Positions 42,940-54,240 of a stretch of DNA of 64,000 nucleotides are shown in pieces. Source of the DNA: Iodobacter violaceini (GTDB lineage: Bacteria; Pseudomonadota; Gammaproteobacteria; Burkholderiales; Chitinibacteraceae); assembly GCF_011601265.1 (NCBI RefSeq), contig NZ_JAAOLX010000006.1, forward strand, positions 62,001 through 126,000. The letters run 5' to 3'. Under the pieces are notes generated by a model that made no database searches, was not told where the DNA came from, and saw only the letters and a list, made by a program, of their open reading frames with translations. Position numbers and translations under genes: made by a program. Each line of letters begins with the position of its first letter. Positions within the stretch are counted from its first letter, which is position 1.

Positions 42940-44925
42940 ATGCTAATGAACTACTTAATACGATTCATGCGCTCACTCAGCTACCCTGCCCGATTCGCCG
43001 TAATGGGCCTTGTAATCGCAATTGGCATTTGTTTTCTGGGCTACTCACTTTATAAAGTGACCGAAACCAACCATCTTTTCTCTGCCCGCGAGCAGCAAGG
43101 CATGGCCTATATTCAGCCATGGCTGAGTTTGCAAACCAGCCTGCAAACTCTGCGGGCAGCCAAAGCAGCAGGGCAGCCAGGCAATGACAGCGCGTGGATT
43201 GGTGAGTTTGAAAAAACACTGGGTAGTGCGGAGCAAAGCCAGTTAGCTCAGGATTTAAGCTTTGATAAGCAAAGAAGCGCTTTACGCCAGGGATGGGAAG
43301 AATTTCGCAAACAAAATGCTACAGATCCCAAAAGCGCTGAGCAAAGCTACGCCACAATATCCAGCCTGATTACCCAACATATATCTGACGCTTGCGATCA
43401 ATCCAACCTCACCCTTGATCCGGATATTGACACCTATTACCTGATGGATAGCGTTTGCTTTCGCTTACCTGCCTATCAGGATTTACTGGGTGAACATATG
43501 GCGCGAGGAGCCATTACCCTCAAAACAGAAAATGCCGACCAGGCCACCCGCCTTATCGAACTAAGGCCGCTTGCCCAGCAAAACCTTAGCTTGATTACCG
43601 GAAATCTAATTCGTGTTGGCAGTTACAACGCAGAAATGAATAAGCGTTTTGATGATCATTTAAATACCATGAGCAGCCAGTACAACAAGCTGCAAAGCCA
43701 GCTTAGCCCGGAGGCATTAGAAAATCTGAACGCTGAAACATTGCCGGCTCTGTTACAGCAACACTCGCAGGGCAGCAATGCTCAGGCAGAGCTGAATAAA
43801 GACCTGCAAGCGGCGCTCAATAAGCTTTTGCAAATACGGGTTGATGGCCTCACCAGCCAGCGCAACAATTATGTGGGCGCGGCGATTGCCGCACTGATAC
43901 TCACCATTTTGCTCGGCTGGGCATTTTATCGGGCACTCAGTATGCAGCTTGGCAGCGATCCCAATACGGTTGTCGCCCTGGTCAAGCTGATTGCTGCGGG
44001 TAATCTGGCCGTGCCGATTCCACCTTCAGATCAGGGCAGCCTGCTGCAAGCCATTGATAGCATGCAAAGCGATTTGCGAAGCATGGTGGCCGAAACGCAA
44101 ATCGCCACTACATTATTGGGCGATATCGCTATTGAATACGCCAAAACAGTGGCCAGCATTGCCGATATGGCGGTGCGGCAAAGTGAAACAACTCAAATGG
44201 TTTCCAGTGCGGTGGAACAGTTATCCACCAGCATCGCGGAGAGTGCATCTTATGCCACCAATGCACTGGAGCTTGGGACAAAATCTGAAGCTCAGGCAAT
44301 TCAAAGCGTAGCAGAAGTGGACTCGGCATTTGGCCAGATGCAGCAAATTGCCGACAGCATTAACACCGTATCCAGCAGCATTAATCACCTGAGTACCGAA
44401 TCCACGCGCATATCATCATTGGTGGGCGTGATCCGTGAAATTGCCGACCAAACCAATTTGCTTGCGCTTAACGCTGCTATTGAAGCCGCAAGGGCAGGAG
44501 AGCAAGGACGGGGCTTTGCCGTTGTTGCAGATGAAGTACGCAAGCTGGCCGAAAGAACTTCCAGCTCTTCAGCTGAAATTGTTGGTGTTCTCGGCAAGGT
44601 TCAGCACGCCACACAAGATGCCGTCAGCAGCATGAACCACAGCGTGGCCGAGGTAGAACGAAACAGCAATATGTCGCAAAAAATCAGCGCGTCAGTAAAC
44701 ACCATGCGCGAGCAAATGAGTGGTGTGGTTGGGCAATTACGCTCAATCAGCGATACCCTGGTAGAGCAGCGCACCGCCAGCGAACATGTGGCGATGCACG
44801 TTGAGGCGATTGCCAGGGAAGCAGATGGCAGCCGCGCCTACACCGAAAAAGGCCTGCACGCCTCTGAAGAGCTGCAACATGTAGCATCTCGTTTGCAAGA
44901 GAGCGTCAGCAAATTAAAGATTTAA
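42940..44925 (+). CDS. Methyl-accepting chemotaxis protein
   Basis: 661 residues. Helix one lies at about 18-38, an extracytoplasmic four-helix-bundle-like ligand domain at 40-307, and helix two at about 309-332 ([17 protein letters not shown]). A HAMP-like stretch follows (330-385), then the signalling domain with the conserved hairpin tip at about 500-548 ([41 protein letters not shown] region). It signals through CheA/CheW to the flagellar motor. No NWETF-type CheR pentapeptide ends the chain. ATG at 42940 and 42946 are both possible. It is divergent from a binding-protein gene that could provide the ligand input. Confidence 0.94.
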   Translation: MLMNYLIRFMRSLSYPARFAVMGLVIAIGICFLGYSLYKVTETNHLFSAREQQGMAYIQPWLSLQTSLQTLRAAKAAGQPGNDSAWIGEFEKTLGSAEQSQLAQDLSFDKQRSALRQGWEEFRKQNATDPKSAEQSYATISSLITQHISDACDQSNLTLDPDIDTYYLMDSVCFRLPAYQDLLGEHMARGAITLKTENADQATRLIELRPLAQQNLSLITGNLIRVGSYNAEMNKRFDDHLNTMSSQYNKLQSQLSPEALENLNAETLPALLQQHSQGSNAQAELNKDLQAALNKLLQIRVDGLTSQRNNYVGAAIAALILTILLGWAFYRALSMQLGSDPNTVVALVKLIAAGNLAVPIPPSDQGSLLQAIDSMQSDLRSMVAETQIATTLLGDIAIEYAKTVASIADMAVRQSETTQMVSSAVEQLSTSIAESASYATNALELGTKSEAQAIQSVAEVDSAFGQMQQIADSINTVSSSINHLSTESTRISSLVGVIREIADQTNLLALNAAIEAARAGEQGRGFAVVADEVRKLAERTSSSSAEIVGVLGKVQHATQDAVSSMNHSVAEVERNSNMSQKISASVNTMREQMSGVVGQLRSISDTLVEQRTASEHVAMHVEAIAREADGSRAYTEKGLHASEELQHVASRLQESVSKLKI

Positions 44926-44991
44926 GCAGGCGATGGAGTTGCTTTGTATTCACCACCGCTTTTGCAAAGCGCGGAACGCTCTGATAAACGC

Positions 44992-45933
44992 TCAGGCACT
45001 TTTACGCTGAAATATCCATACCCCGGCTTTTAACTCAGGCGGCAGAACCAGCTTGCTGAGTACGGCGTCTTCCTGCCAGTCAAACGCCGTTTGTGCTTCA
45101 TAATCGGCCCAATTGCTGGTAATAAAGCGTGAATGGCTGCCCAATACGATATAAGTTTCTACGCTGCGGGTGCGAAAGATCTGTTTTTCAAAACGATTTC
45201 CCGATGGCGGCCAAGAGCAAATCACCACCTGTGGATTAAATCGGGCAATGGCGGCGGCAGCATCCAGGCGCTGTACAGATTCGGGATATTGCAGCACTTT
45301 TCCCCAGCTAAAATCGTCGCTGGCGGTGATATCCACGCCTTCATCACTTAAAAACCGGCTGAGCGTGCCGTCTCCTGCCGCAATTTCCAAGCAACTGCGC
45401 TGGCCGATGATCCGGGCTAATCCTGCAATCAGCCCTCGGCTGTAAAAACAATAAATCCCACGTTTTTCTACCAGCGGCATCAAAAGCCGCTTTTGCCATA
45501 AAAGCGGCCAGATGCACTTAAATGCCCGCATCGACACCGGTTTTCTGACTAAATCATGCTCAAATAATAATTTTTGCGCCAGAAAACCATTAAAGAAATT
45601 AAACCTTACTTTGCCCTGATATACGCCTGTAGCAGCAGAAAAAGCATATTGGCGCAGGGCGAGTTCCGTCATACGCTGGCGAATTTGAGCACGGACAAAA
45701 TCTGCAAAAGCACGGCCATTTCGCTCGCCCGATAAAAACCTCGCATCGGGTTTCATTCTCTGTGAAGAGCGTTCAACCAATTGCTTCAGCTCAGCCGGAT
45801 TGCGCCGCGCAAAAACCGCCGCCAGCTCATCACGCACCAACAGCCAATCCTGTGGGCAAGCCTCGCTTAAAGCTGCCAAACCCGGCCCGCTCTGCAGCCA
45901 CTGCCACTGCTGCTCAGGGGTTTTATCATTCAA
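44992..45933 (-). CDS. Class I SAM-dependent methyltransferase-like protein
   Basis: 313 residues starting at TTG 45933, chosen because a perfect AGGAG lies seven bases upstream; the longer frame begins inside that ribosome site at another TTG. The first 165 residues are helical and Arg/Leu-rich, of unknown role. LEIAAGDGTLSRFLSDEGVDITASDDF (about 184-210) is motif I plus the acidic end of strand two of a methyltransferase. VVICSWPPSGNRFEKQIF fits motif IV region, with SWPP in place of a nucleic-acid NPPY. Substrate unknown. Convergent with the chemoreceptor. Confidence 0.78.
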   Translation of the reverse strand: MNDKTPEQQWQWLQSGPGLAALSEACPQDWLLVRDELAAVFARRNPAELKQLVERSSQRMKPDARFLSGERNGRAFADFVRAQIRQRMTELALRQYAFSAATGVYQGKVRFNFFNGFLAQKLLFEHDLVRKPVSMRAFKCIWPLLWQKRLLMPLVEKRGIYCFYSRGLIAGLARIIGQRSCLEIAAGDGTLSRFLSDEGVDITASDDFSWGKVLQYPESVQRLDAAAAIARFNPQVVICSWPPSGNRFEKQIFRTRSVETYIVLGSHSRFITSNWADYEAQTAFDWQEDAVLSKLVLPPELKAGVWIFQRKSA

Positions 45934-45961
45934 AGCGATACTCCTGAGAAAACCCAAATCT

Positions 45962-46065
45962 TAAACCACAGAGAACACCGTGACACGAAGTGGCACGGAG
46001 AAAACCTTGTTCATAATTTTCTGCTTAGCCCTTCGTATTCTCCCTTTTCACCGGGGTGCAGATTT
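45962..46065. repeat. Intergenic CACRGAG-type heptamer element
   Basis: Contains CCACAGAG, GTGACACGAAG and GGCACGGAGAAAACC, followed by CCTTCGTATTCTCC, an imperfect complement of the same heptamers. A similar stretch occurs at 20997-21045. I take both as copies of a dispersed degenerate intergenic repeat with no coding content. Confidence 0.4.
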
Positions 46066-46112
46066 GGATTTTGCCTGAGGCTCATTTCGACTGGTGGTGT
46101 ACAAGCATAAAA

Positions 46113-46139
46113 AAATGCAAACCAGCGGACCAGTTTGCA
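46113..46139 (-). terminator. Candidate terminator of the Liv-type binding protein gene
   Basis: Minus strand: TGCAAACTGGTCC, then CTGGTTTGCA, forming TGCAAAC/GTTTGCA, followed by a T run (complement of 46109-46115). A second GC-rich hairpin, GCCAGCCTGC/GCAGGCTGGC (46159-46180), lies between it and the stop. Confidence 0.6.
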
Positions 46140-46186
46140 CGAAGAGAGAGTCTTGCAAGCCAGCCTGCAAGCAGGCTGGCGTAATC

Positions 46187-47380
46187 TTACTTACCGCCAA
46201 GTGTTTCCAATACTTCCCACTTGCCACCTTTTACTTTGTAGACCGTCAGGCTGCCGTCTTGCAAATCGCCTTTATCGTCAAAGCTGATATTGCTTGATGT
46301 CACACCACTGTGCTTGATTTTAGCCAGCACAGGCAGGTATTTAGCAGGGCTGGCCGAGCCAGCTGCCTGCATTGCGGCCAGCATCAGGCGGGTAGAGTCG
46401 TAGCCGTACGGAGTGTAAATTTCCAGCTCGCCGTACTTGGCTTTATAACGGGCGGCAAAATCTTTACCGCCTGGCATTAAATCTAATGGCTGGCCTGCAA
46501 GCGCAGCAATCGTGCCTTCAGCATCCGGGCCAGCTAATTTCAGGAAGGTATCTGAGCGGGTCATTTCACCTGAAACAATGGGAGCTGCAATAGCTAAACG
46601 TTTCTTTTGACGGGCCATCGGGCCGGATTGTGCATCGGTGCCACCGTAGAAGATCACGTCTGGCTTAGCACCCTTGATGGAGGTCAGAATCGAAGTGAAA
46701 TCGGTTTCTTTATCGCTGGTAAATTCACGTTTAACGATTTCAGCGCCTGCGGCTTTGGCTGCTTTTTCAAATTCATCAGCGAGGCCCTGGCCGTAAGCAG
46801 AGCGGTCATCAATGATGGCAATCTTCTTAGCGCCAAGTTTTTCTACTGTATATTTACCAATGACCGAGCCAAGCTGAGAGTCAGAAGTCAGCGAGCGGAA
46901 TGTGGTTTTAAAGCCTTGAGCGGTATAAGCAGGCGCGGTGGCCATGGCAATTTGCGGCAGGCCCGCATCGGAGTAAATCTTAGAAGCCGGAATGGCACAG
47001 CCAGAATTAAAGTGGCCGATAATCCCTGCAACCTTTGCATCTACAAATTTCTCAGCAACCTGAGTCGCTGTTTTTGGATCGGCCATATCGTCTTCGGCCA
47101 CCAGCTCAAATTTAACAGCCTTACCATCCAGAGTCGGTTTTGTTTCGTTTACATCGTCAATGGCCAGCTGCACACCATTTTGGTAGCCCTTGCCGTAATG
47201 CGCTTGTGGCCCTGTAAGCGGTGCAGCAAAACCAATTTTGACGACCGAAGAATCACCAGCAGCAGCTACAGCGGGCGCTGGGGCAGATGCAGCGGTGTTG
47301 CTTTCTGGCTTTTGGCCACAAGCTGTCAGCGCTAAAGCAAGGGCCGCAGATAAAGCTGCCGATTTCTGAACGAATTGCAT
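46187..47380 (-). CDS. Branched-chain amino-acid ABC transporter binding lipoprotein (LivJ/K family)
   Basis: 397 residues from the ATG at 47380 (GAGGGGAG upstream). The N-terminus MQFVQKSAALSAALALALTAC is a lipoprotein signal followed by an Ala/Pro spacer. The mature part is a family 5 periplasmic-binding fold: VKIGFAAPLTGPQAHYGKGYQNGVQLAIDDVN, GHFNSGCAIPASKIYSDAG, DDRSAYGQGLADEFEKAAKAAGAEIV and YTPYGYDSTRLMLAAM. It would bind leucine-type amino acids or a related amide/aromatic ligand. No permease or ATPase genes are next to it, so it relies on a transporter elsewhere. Confidence 0.92.
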   Translation of the reverse strand: MQFVQKSAALSAALALALTACGQKPESNTAASAPAPAVAAAGDSSVVKIGFAAPLTGPQAHYGKGYQNGVQLAIDDVNETKPTLDGKAVKFELVAEDDMADPKTATQVAEKFVDAKVAGIIGHFNSGCAIPASKIYSDAGLPQIAMATAPAYTAQGFKTTFRSLTSDSQLGSVIGKYTVEKLGAKKIAIIDDRSAYGQGLADEFEKAAKAAGAEIVKREFTSDKETDFTSILTSIKGAKPDVIFYGGTDAQSGPMARQKKRLAIAAPIVSGEMTRSDTFLKLAGPDAEGTIAALAGQPLDLMPGGKDFAARYKAKYGELEIYTPYGYDSTRLMLAAMQAAGSASPAKYLPVLAKIKHSGVTSSNISFDDKGDLQDGSLTVYKVKGGKWEVLETLGGK

Positions 47381-47578
47381 AAACAAAACTCCCCTCGAAT
47401 GTGTTTATGCAATGTGATCGTGTTCATTTTTTACAGCAATCGGGGGTTTCCTGAACAGGGTTTTGCTTGGTCCATGCAAAAGATGCCAGCAAAAAGCAAG
47501 TTAAGCCGCAACACCGCTTAAAATGCAAGCTACAGCGACTATATGCGGTGAAAAAACCCCACATAAGCCGCCTGCTTT

Positions 47579-48487
47579 TTATTTTTGTAACTGCTTCAGC
47601 TGCTCAATACTTGGGGCAAAAAATGCAGCCCCCGTCACAGCACGAGTAAAATTGAGCATATGGTCAACTCTGCCATCTGATGTGGGGGCCACCATTCTGG
47701 TCAGCATTTTTTCAAACACAACAGGTGTTTTACAGTAAGAAATAAAATACAGCCCTTTGTCGCCACCTGGTGAGCCATAGGGCATTGAATGCCTGAGCAT
47801 CGCCAGCTCTTCGCCGTCTTCTTCAATAATCACCCGGCTGATATGCGCTGTATGCGGCCTGTCTTCATCCGGTAATTCTTCATTCGTGTCTTTAGTGCGT
47901 CCAATCACAGCTTCCTGCTGGCGCACCGGGAGTTTTTTCCATTGCTCCATACGGTGCACATAGCGCTGCAAATGAATATAACTGCCGCCCGCCCAATCAC
48001 CATCAGCCAGGAGGGCCACTTCTGCCCGCTCTTCACCAACCGGGTTTTCAGTACCATCCACAAAGCCGGTTAAATCACGGGCATCCCGGTAGCGAAAACC
48101 ATGCACGGTTTCGATCACATCCAGCCATTCTGACATTTCAGCACTCAGCTGATCAGCAAACTCGTGCAGCAAATCATAGCGCTCACCGCGCAAATGAAGC
48201 AGTACATCAACCTCACTGGCCGGAGCGGGGTGAATGGCGCCTGATATGGAAGGAAAATCACGCAGCAAAGCCGGCTTACTGCTGTAAAGCTCCGGCCAGA
48301 CATGAGGGCCAAAAGCAATCACTCCGCTGGCTTGCGGGTCTTCACCCTGTAAATGAATAATCCGGTCTGAAACACTGGCCAGAAGCGCTTTTAAGCGTGC
48401 ATCAGCACGCCTGCCCAAACGCCGCCGGAATAAAGTAAATAGCGCGTGCCCGTTGGCGGGAGGAAGAATTCCACTTTGTGGAGTCAT
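47579..48487 (-). CDS. Dye-decolourising (Dyp-type) haem peroxidase, YfeX-like
   Basis: 302 residues, the size of the YfeX/class P enzymes. DLTGFVDGTENPVGEERAEVA (about 138-158) is the diagnostic GxxDG motif with the distal Asp; SYIHLQRYVHRMEQW follows, and the proximal His region is in DEDRPHTAHISRV. AMLRHSMPYG and GLYFISYCKTP are also family blocks. It has no signal peptide, so it is cytoplasmic or an encapsulin cargo; no encapsulin gene is nearby. It oxidises dyes or porphyrins with hydrogen peroxide. Monocistronic. Confidence 0.93.
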   Translation of the reverse strand: MTPQSGILPPANGHALFTLFRRRLGRRADARLKALLASVSDRIIHLQGEDPQASGVIAFGPHVWPELYSSKPALLRDFPSISGAIHPAPASEVDVLLHLRGERYDLLHEFADQLSAEMSEWLDVIETVHGFRYRDARDLTGFVDGTENPVGEERAEVALLADGDWAGGSYIHLQRYVHRMEQWKKLPVRQQEAVIGRTKDTNEELPDEDRPHTAHISRVIIEEDGEELAMLRHSMPYGSPGGDKGLYFISYCKTPVVFEKMLTRMVAPTSDGRVDHMLNFTRAVTGAAFFAPSIEQLKQLQK

Positions 48488-48578
48488 GCTTTAATCCTTA
48501 AGCAAAAATCTCAGACATCAGGCGGAGCATTCCGCCTTAAAAACACTCAATATTGTTAAAACCCAGCCATGCAAGCCA

Positions 48579-49175
48579 TCACCCTATGCAGTTTTCTTTG
48601 CCCTGGGCAAAGCCCCATATTTCGGGCAGCCACTGCTGAAAATCTGCAAAACCATGATCGCCCCCTTTGATGATCGTTTGACGACAAGCAGAGTAATAGT
48701 TCACTCCGGCCTGATAATCCAGCACCTCATCACCCGTCTGAGTCAGCAGCCAGTACCGGTTTGGCTGGCTTGGCTGACGCTCAAACTCTTTGAGCTGGTC
48801 CGCAAAACGAATATCGATGATATGTATTTCACCGGTTTGATAATTACGCTGCGGGCCTAAATATTCATTAATTCTTTCATAAGGTCTTACCGCAGGATTA
48901 ATCAATACCGCCTTGCACGCAAAGGTTTCTGCGGCCCATGTAGCAAAAAATCCACCCAAAGAGCTGCCAACCACACAAACATCTTCGTTTGCTAAATGAA
49001 AAAACAAACCCTGAAGCATCACCCCCGCAGCATTGGGATCCATAGGCAGCTGCGGGCAATGAAAATAATCCTGCAAGCCCTGCTCACTCATCCATGCGGC
49101 CATTTCCTGCGCTTTTTGGGATAGGGGGCTGGATAAAAATCCATGCAGATAAATAATGTGCGGGCGGTATGACAT
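48579..49175 (-). CDS. yqiA: YqiA/UPF0227 family alpha/beta-hydrolase
   Basis: 198 residues. IIYLHGFLSSPLSQKAQEMAAWM at the start and VGSSLGGFFATWAAE (about 68-82, nucleophile Ser in GxSxG) define the family; GDEVLDY gives the Asp and KGGDHGFADF the His of the triad. E. coli YqiA is an esterase preferring short acyl chains. Its start is three bases downstream of the stop of the quinone-reductase gene, so it is the second gene of a two-gene operon. Confidence 0.9.
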   Translation of the reverse strand: MSYRPHIIYLHGFLSSPLSQKAQEMAAWMSEQGLQDYFHCPQLPMDPNAAGVMLQGLFFHLANEDVCVVGSSLGGFFATWAAETFACKAVLINPAVRPYERINEYLGPQRNYQTGEIHIIDIRFADQLKEFERQPSQPNRYWLLTQTGDEVLDYQAGVNYYSACRQTIIKGGDHGFADFQQWLPEIWGFAQGKENCIG

Positions 49176-49178
49176 TGT

Positions 49179-50147
49179 TTAAGGCCGTAATAAGGTAGAG
49201 CCTTGCGTTTTACGCAGCGCTAAATCCTGATGAGCCTGTGCGGCATCGGCTAATGCGTAGCTCTGGCCAACTTCCGGCTTCAGTAAGCCACGACGCACGG
49301 CATGGAAATAATCTGCTGCTGTATTCACCAGTTCGGCTCTTGTTGAGGTGTAATGTCCCAGTGTAGGACGTGTAAAGAAAAGCGAACCTTTTTGAGCCAG
49401 AATGGCGGGCTCAAAAGCAGGTACAGGCCCGGATGCATTTCCAAAACTCACCAGCATGCCGCGTACGGCCAGGCAATCCAGTGATCCAGCAAAAGTATCC
49501 GCCCCTACTCCGTCATACACCACAGAAACGCCCTTGCCACCTGTTATTTCACGCACTTGCTCAGAAAAGTGCTCGTAACCAATAATATGATCGCAATAGG
49601 CGCCCGCAATCTTTGCTTTTTCTTCAGAACCCACCGTACCAATCACAGTCGCGCCCAGCTCCCGCGCCCACTGGCAGGCCAGCTGCCCTACCCCACCGGC
49701 AGCAGCATGAAATAAAATGGTTTGCCCTACATGCACAGGAAAAGTTTTCTTAAGCAAATATTGTGCAGTCATTCCCCGCAGCAGAGTTCCTGCTGCAATC
49801 TCATCACTCACCCCGGCCGGAACAAACACCAGTTTTTCTGCAGGCATCACCCGGTGCGCGGCGTAAGCCCCCGGCGCGCCGCCTGCATAAGCTACCCTGT
49901 CACCAGGCTTAAATTCAGTCACACCCGCACCAATCGCCTCGACCACACCGCACGCTTCAACACCTAAACCAGAAGGCAGGCTGAGCGGATATAAGCCCGA
50001 GCGATGATAAGTATCAATAAAATTAACGCCAATTGCAGTTTGTTTCAGCAAGACCTCCCCTGCCTGAGGCGCTGCTACTGAGGAAGTTTCAAGCTGCATA
50101 ACGCTGCTATCACCATGCTGATGGATACGAATCACCTGAGTTTGCAT
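49179..50147 (-). CDS. qor: NADPH:quinone reductase (zeta-crystallin type)
   Basis: 322 residues from the ATG at 50147 (AAGGA upstream); a 70-residue in-frame extension is rejected because it has no family similarity. GroES-like N-terminal domain with TAIGVNFIDTYHRSGLYPLSLPSGLGVEACGVVEAIG, then the Rossmann domain with HAAAGGVGQLACQWARELGATVIGTVGSEEKA, the AAAGGVG motif being the cofactor loop. There are no zinc ligands, as expected for QOR. It reduces quinones with NADPH by one or two electrons. Transcribed with yqiA. Confidence 0.92.
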   Translation of the reverse strand: MQTQVIRIHQHGDSSVMQLETSSVAAPQAGEVLLKQTAIGVNFIDTYHRSGLYPLSLPSGLGVEACGVVEAIGAGVTEFKPGDRVAYAGGAPGAYAAHRVMPAEKLVFVPAGVSDEIAAGTLLRGMTAQYLLKKTFPVHVGQTILFHAAAGGVGQLACQWARELGATVIGTVGSEEKAKIAGAYCDHIIGYEHFSEQVREITGGKGVSVVYDGVGADTFAGSLDCLAVRGMLVSFGNASGPVPAFEPAILAQKGSLFFTRPTLGHYTSTRAELVNTAADYFHAVRRGLLKPEVGQSYALADAAQAHQDLALRKTQGSTLLRP

Positions 50148-50418
50148 CACTTTTCCTTTGAGTAGAGAAAGCTGACAAAATAATCCAGCTAAAAACAAAC
50201 AAGCAAAAGACAAACCATAGCGCGAGTGCAAGCTTACCGCACCGGAATTAATTGAAATTACGCAGGCCAAATGCAAATTAATAAGCAGACCCACGGCAAG
50301 AACCTTAAAAAGTGTAAAAAGCCCATCATCACGTAAAAGCCCTCCCGGGCAGGCCAAAAACCTGGCCTTACCATGGTAAAATTGCCAGCTTTGTATTAAG
50401 CCCAGATTGGATACGCTT

Positions 50419-53400
50419 ATGACCCGCCACCAGAGTCTTTATTCAGAACTACACAACCAGCTCAAACAGCGCATTCTGATTTTAGACGGCGGCATGGGTA
50501 CGATGATTCAGGCTTACGATTTGCAAGAAGCCGATTACCGCGGGGAGCGCTTTGCCGGCTGGCACTGTGATGTAAAGGGCAATAACGATCTGCTGGTGCT
50601 GAGCCAGCCACAGATTATCAGCGAAATCCATCAGGCCTATCTGGATGCGGGCGCGGATATTATCGAGACCAATAGCTTTAACGGCACCTCGATCGCCATG
50701 GCCGATTACGAGATGGAAAGCCTGGTTTGGGAGCTTAATTTTGCCGCTGCCAGGCTGGTAAAAGATTTATGCGTGGCGCAAACCGCAAAAACCCCCAACA
50801 AGCCGCGCTACTGCGCCGGGGTATTAGGCCCAACCAACCGCACCTGCTCGATCAGCCCCGATGTAAACGATCCGGGCTATCGCAATGTCACCTTTGATGC
50901 GCTGGTTGAAAGCTATCTGGAGGCGATTGATGGCCTGGTGAAAGGCGGAGCCGATATCCTGCTGGTGGAAACGATTTTCGACACGCTGAACGCCAAAGCT
51001 GCTGTGTTCGCGATTAAACAGTATTTCCGCAAAAATAATATCGCCAAAGAAGATCAGCTGCCGGTTATGGTTTCCGGCACGATTACCGATCAATCCGGCC
51101 GCACCTTAACCGGCCAGACCACCGAAGCGTTTTACAACAGCCTGCGCCACGCCGACGCCATCAGCTACGGGCTGAACTGCGCGCTGGGGCCGGATTTGTT
51201 ACGTCAGTATGTGGAAGAAATGAGCCGCATTTCTGAAAGCTTTGTTTCAGTCCATGCCAATGCGGGCTTACCAAATGCTTTTGGTGGCTACGATTTAGAC
51301 CCGGCCATGATGGCCGAATCGATCAAAGAATGGGCCGAATCGGGCCTGATCAATATTGTGGGCGGCTGCTGCGGCACCACGCCAGCACACATCGCCGCTA
51401 TGTATGCGGCAGTCAAAGATCTGCCGCCACGCGCCCTGCCTGAGATCGAGGCCAAATGCCGCCTCTCTGGCCTCGAGCCATTTAATATTGGCGACAACGA
51501 TTTATTTGTAAACGTGGGTGAGCGCACCAACGTCACCGGCTCCAAAGCCTTTGCCCGCTTAATTTTAAACGGCGATTACGCGCAAGCCTTAGTGGTGGCG
51601 CGTCAGCAGGTAGAAAACGGCGCACAAGTCATCGACATCAATATGGACGAGGGCATGCTGGACGCCCATAAGGCCATGGTCACCTTCCTGAACCTGATCG
51701 CCGCCGAGCCGGATATCTCGCGCGTGCCAATCATGATCGACTCCTCCAAGTGGGATGTAATCGAAGCCGGCTTGAAGTGCGTGCAGGGCAAGTGCATTGT
51801 TAACTCGATCTCGATGAAAGAAGGCGTTGAAGCCTTTAAACACCACGCCCGCTTAGTTAAAGACTACGGTGCAGCCGTGATTGTGATGGCTTTCGATGAG
51901 GTGGGTCAGGCCGATACCTATGCACGCAAAGTAGAAATCTGCGAAAAGAGCTACCGCATTCTGGTCGATGAAGTAGGCATGGACCCGGCCGACATTATTT
52001 TCGACCCGAATATCTTTGCCGTGGCCACGGGCATTGAAGAACACGCCCGCTACGGCCTCGACTTTATCGAAGCCACCGGCTGGATTCACCAGAACCTGCC
52101 CCATGCCAAGGTGAGCGGCGGCGTATCAAATGTGTCCTTCTCCTTCCGTGGCAATAATAAGGTGCGCGAAGCCATCCACGCCGTTTTCCTCTATCACGCC
52201 ATTAAAAAAGGCATGACCATGGGGATTGTGAACGCGGGTGCACTGGAAGTTTATGAAGAAGTACCACGCGAATTACGAGATTTAATCGAAGACGTCGTGC
52301 TGATGTTGCCCGCTGGCACCAGTGCCGGCGCGCCGCTCACCGATGGTAATCTGGATGTGACCGAGCGCCTGATCGACATTGCCGAGCGCTTTAAAGGCGA
52401 CGCCAGCCAAGGGAAAACCGAGGATCTGGGTTGGCGCAATGGCACGCTGCAAGAGCGCATTACCCACGCACTGGTACGCGGCAACACCACCTTTATTCTG
52501 GAAGACACCGAGGAAGCACGCCTCGCCTGCGAGCGCCCGATTCATGTGATCGAAGGCGTACTCATGAACGGCATGAACCACGTAGGCGATTTATTTGGTT
52601 CCGGCCAGATGTTTCTGCCGCAGGTGGTGAAATCCGCCCGTGTGATGAAGGCCGCCGTGGCGCACCTGGAGCCCTTTATCGAAGAAGAAAAAATCGCCAT
52701 GGGCCTGCAGGATGCGCCCGCCAAAGGCAATATCGTGATGGCCACGGTAAAAGGCGATGTGCACGATATCGGCAAGAATATTGTGGGCGTGGTGCTCCGC
52801 TGCAATAACTATCAGGTGACCGACCTGGGCGTAATGGTGCCAGCGCAAAAAATCCTTGATACCGCCAAAGAAATCGGCGCGGATATGATTGGCCTCTCTG
52901 GCCTGATTACCCCAAGCCTGGAAGAAATGAGCCATGTGGCCAAAGAAATGCAGCGCCAGGGCTTTGATATTCCGCTGCTGATTGGCGGCGCCACCACGTC
53001 TAAAGTGCACACCGCCGTTAAAATCGAGCCGGGCTACGCCAACGGCCCTGTGGTGTATGTGCCCGATGCCAGCCGCGCGGTGGGCGTGTGCTCCAATCTG
53101 TTAAGCGACGAGCTGAAGCCTGCCTTTATGGAAAAGCTGCGCGCCGAATACCAGAATATCCGCACCATTCATGAAAACAAAGGCAAGAGCAAGCTGCTGC
53201 CTATTACGGCCGCCCGCGCCAATAAATTTGAAATCGACTGGGCCAGCTATACCCCGCCCAAGCCTAAGCAGCTGGGTGTGATGCGCTTTGAAAAAGTACC
53301 GCTGCAGGACATCGCCCCCTACATCGACTGGAGCCCTTTCTTTAATGCATGGGAGCTGGCGGGTAAATATCCGCGCATTCTGACTGACGAAGTGGTGGGC

Positions 53401-54168
53401 GAGGCTGCCACAGCCCTGTTTGCCGACGCCCAGGCGCTCATGGCCAAAATGATTGAAGGCGAGTGGGTACAAGCCAATGGTGTGATCGGCCTCTTCCCGG
53501 CCAACAGCGTGGAAGACGATATTGAAATCTACCACCCGGAAAACGGCGAGCGACTGATGACCTGGCACAATCTGCGCCAGCAAAACGCCAAGGCTGCTGG
53601 TAAGCCTAACTGGTGCCTCGCTGACTTTATTGCACCAAAAGACAGCGGCGTAACTGACTATATCGGCGCGTTTGCCGTCACCGGCGGGCTGAATATTGAA
53701 CCGCACGTAGAGCACTTTGAAAAAGCCGACGATGACTACAACGCCATTATGGTGAAGGCTCTCGCCGATCGTTTTGCCGAAGGCTTTGCCGAATATATGC
53801 ACGAGAAAATCCGCAAAGAGCTATGGGGCTATGCGCCGGATGAAAACCTGCATGTGGATGATCTCACCGACGAAAAATACCAGGGCATCCGCCCCGCCCC
53901 AGGCTACCCCGCCTGCCCGGATCACACGCCCAAAACCGGCTTATTTAATCTGATCGACCCGGGCAGCATTGGCATGAGCCTCACCGAAGGCTATGCCATG
54001 CTGCCAACCGCAGCAGTGAGCGGCTTCTACTTTAGCCACCCCCAAGCGCAATACTTTGCCGTGGGTAAAATCGAGAAAGATCAGGTAGAAAGCTATGCGG
54101 CACGGCGTGGGGTAACAATCGAGCAAGCCGAGCGAGATTTAGCACCTAATCTGGGATATAACGCCTGA
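50419..54168 (+). CDS. metH: Cobalamin-dependent methionine synthase MetH
   Basis: 1249 residues from the ATG at 50419; a TTG four codons earlier is in frame. Four modules in order: homocysteine domain (about 10-330, [11 protein letters not shown]; zinc Cys in GLNCALG near 252 and GGCCGTTP near 315), pterin-binding domain (about 360-625, [14 protein letters not shown]), cobalamin domain (about 655-900, [11 protein letters not shown] with the His ligand near 780), and SAM-binding reactivation domain (about 930-1240, [12 protein letters not shown] near 1157). It transfers methyl from methyltetrahydrofolate to homocysteine. The 271 bases upstream show no cobalamin or SAM riboswitch that I recognise. 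Confidence 0.97.
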   Translation: MTRHQSLYSELHNQLKQRILILDGGMGTMIQAYDLQEADYRGERFAGWHCDVKGNNDLLVLSQPQIISEIHQAYLDAGADIIETNSFNGTSIAMADYEMESLVWELNFAAARLVKDLCVAQTAKTPNKPRYCAGVLGPTNRTCSISPDVNDPGYRNVTFDALVESYLEAIDGLVKGGADILLVETIFDTLNAKAAVFAIKQYFRKNNIAKEDQLPVMVSGTITDQSGRTLTGQTTEAFYNSLRHADAISYGLNCALGPDLLRQYVEEMSRISESFVSVHANAGLPNAFGGYDLDPAMMAESIKEWAESGLINIVGGCCGTTPAHIAAMYAAVKDLPPRALPEIEAKCRLSGLEPFNIGDNDLFVNVGERTNVTGSKAFARLILNGDYAQALVVARQQVENGAQVIDINMDEGMLDAHKAMVTFLNLIAAEPDISRVPIMIDSSKWDVIEAGLKCVQGKCIVNSISMKEGVEAFKHHARLVKDYGAAVIVMAFDEVGQADTYARKVEICEKSYRILVDEVGMDPADIIFDPNIFAVATGIEEHARYGLDFIEATGWIHQNLPHAKVSGGVSNVSFSFRGNNKVREAIHAVFLYHAIKKGMTMGIVNAGALEVYEEVPRELRDLIEDVVLMLPAGTSAGAPLTDGNLDVTERLIDIAERFKGDASQGKTEDLGWRNGTLQERITHALVRGNTTFILEDTEEARLACERPIHVIEGVLMNGMNHVGDLFGSGQMFLPQVVKSARVMKAAVAHLEPFIEEEKIAMGLQDAPAKGNIVMATVKGDVHDIGKNIVGVVLRCNNYQVTDLGVMVPAQKILDTAKEIGADMIGLSGLITPSLEEMSHVAKEMQRQGFDIPLLIGGATTSKVHTAVKIEPGYANGPVVYVPDASRAVGVCSNLLSDELKPAFMEKLRAEYQNIRTIHENKGKSKLLPITAARANKFEIDWASYTPPKPKQLGVMRFEKVPLQDIAPYIDWSPFFNAWELAGKYPRILTDEVVGEAATALFADAQALMAKMIEGEWVQANGVIGLFPANSVEDDIEIYHPENGERLMTWHNLRQQNAKAAGKPNWCLADFIAPKDSGVTDYIGAFAVTGGLNIEPHVEHFEKADDDYNAIMVKALADRFAEGFAEYMHEKIRKELWGYAPDENLHVDDLTDEKYQGIRPAPGYPACPDHTPKTGLFNLIDPGSIGMSLTEGYAMLPTAAVSGFYFSHPQAQYFAVGKIEKDQVESYAARRGVTIEQAERDLAPNLGYNA

Positions 54169-54240
54169 TTATTGTTGTAACGTATTTGGAGTAAATCGCA
54201 GCCCACTGCCTGGGAATCGTAATCCCTGTGTTGCTTGTAC

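Noticed and set aside
50148-50418. Possible cobalamin or SAM riboswitch upstream of metH
   Set aside because: I looked for a B12 box and SAM-type pairing and saw neither; only a small AGGCC/GGCCT hairpin is present.
53101-53802. 233-codon ORF antisense to metH
   Set aside because: Antisense shadow of a conserved gene; no family similarity or ribosome site.
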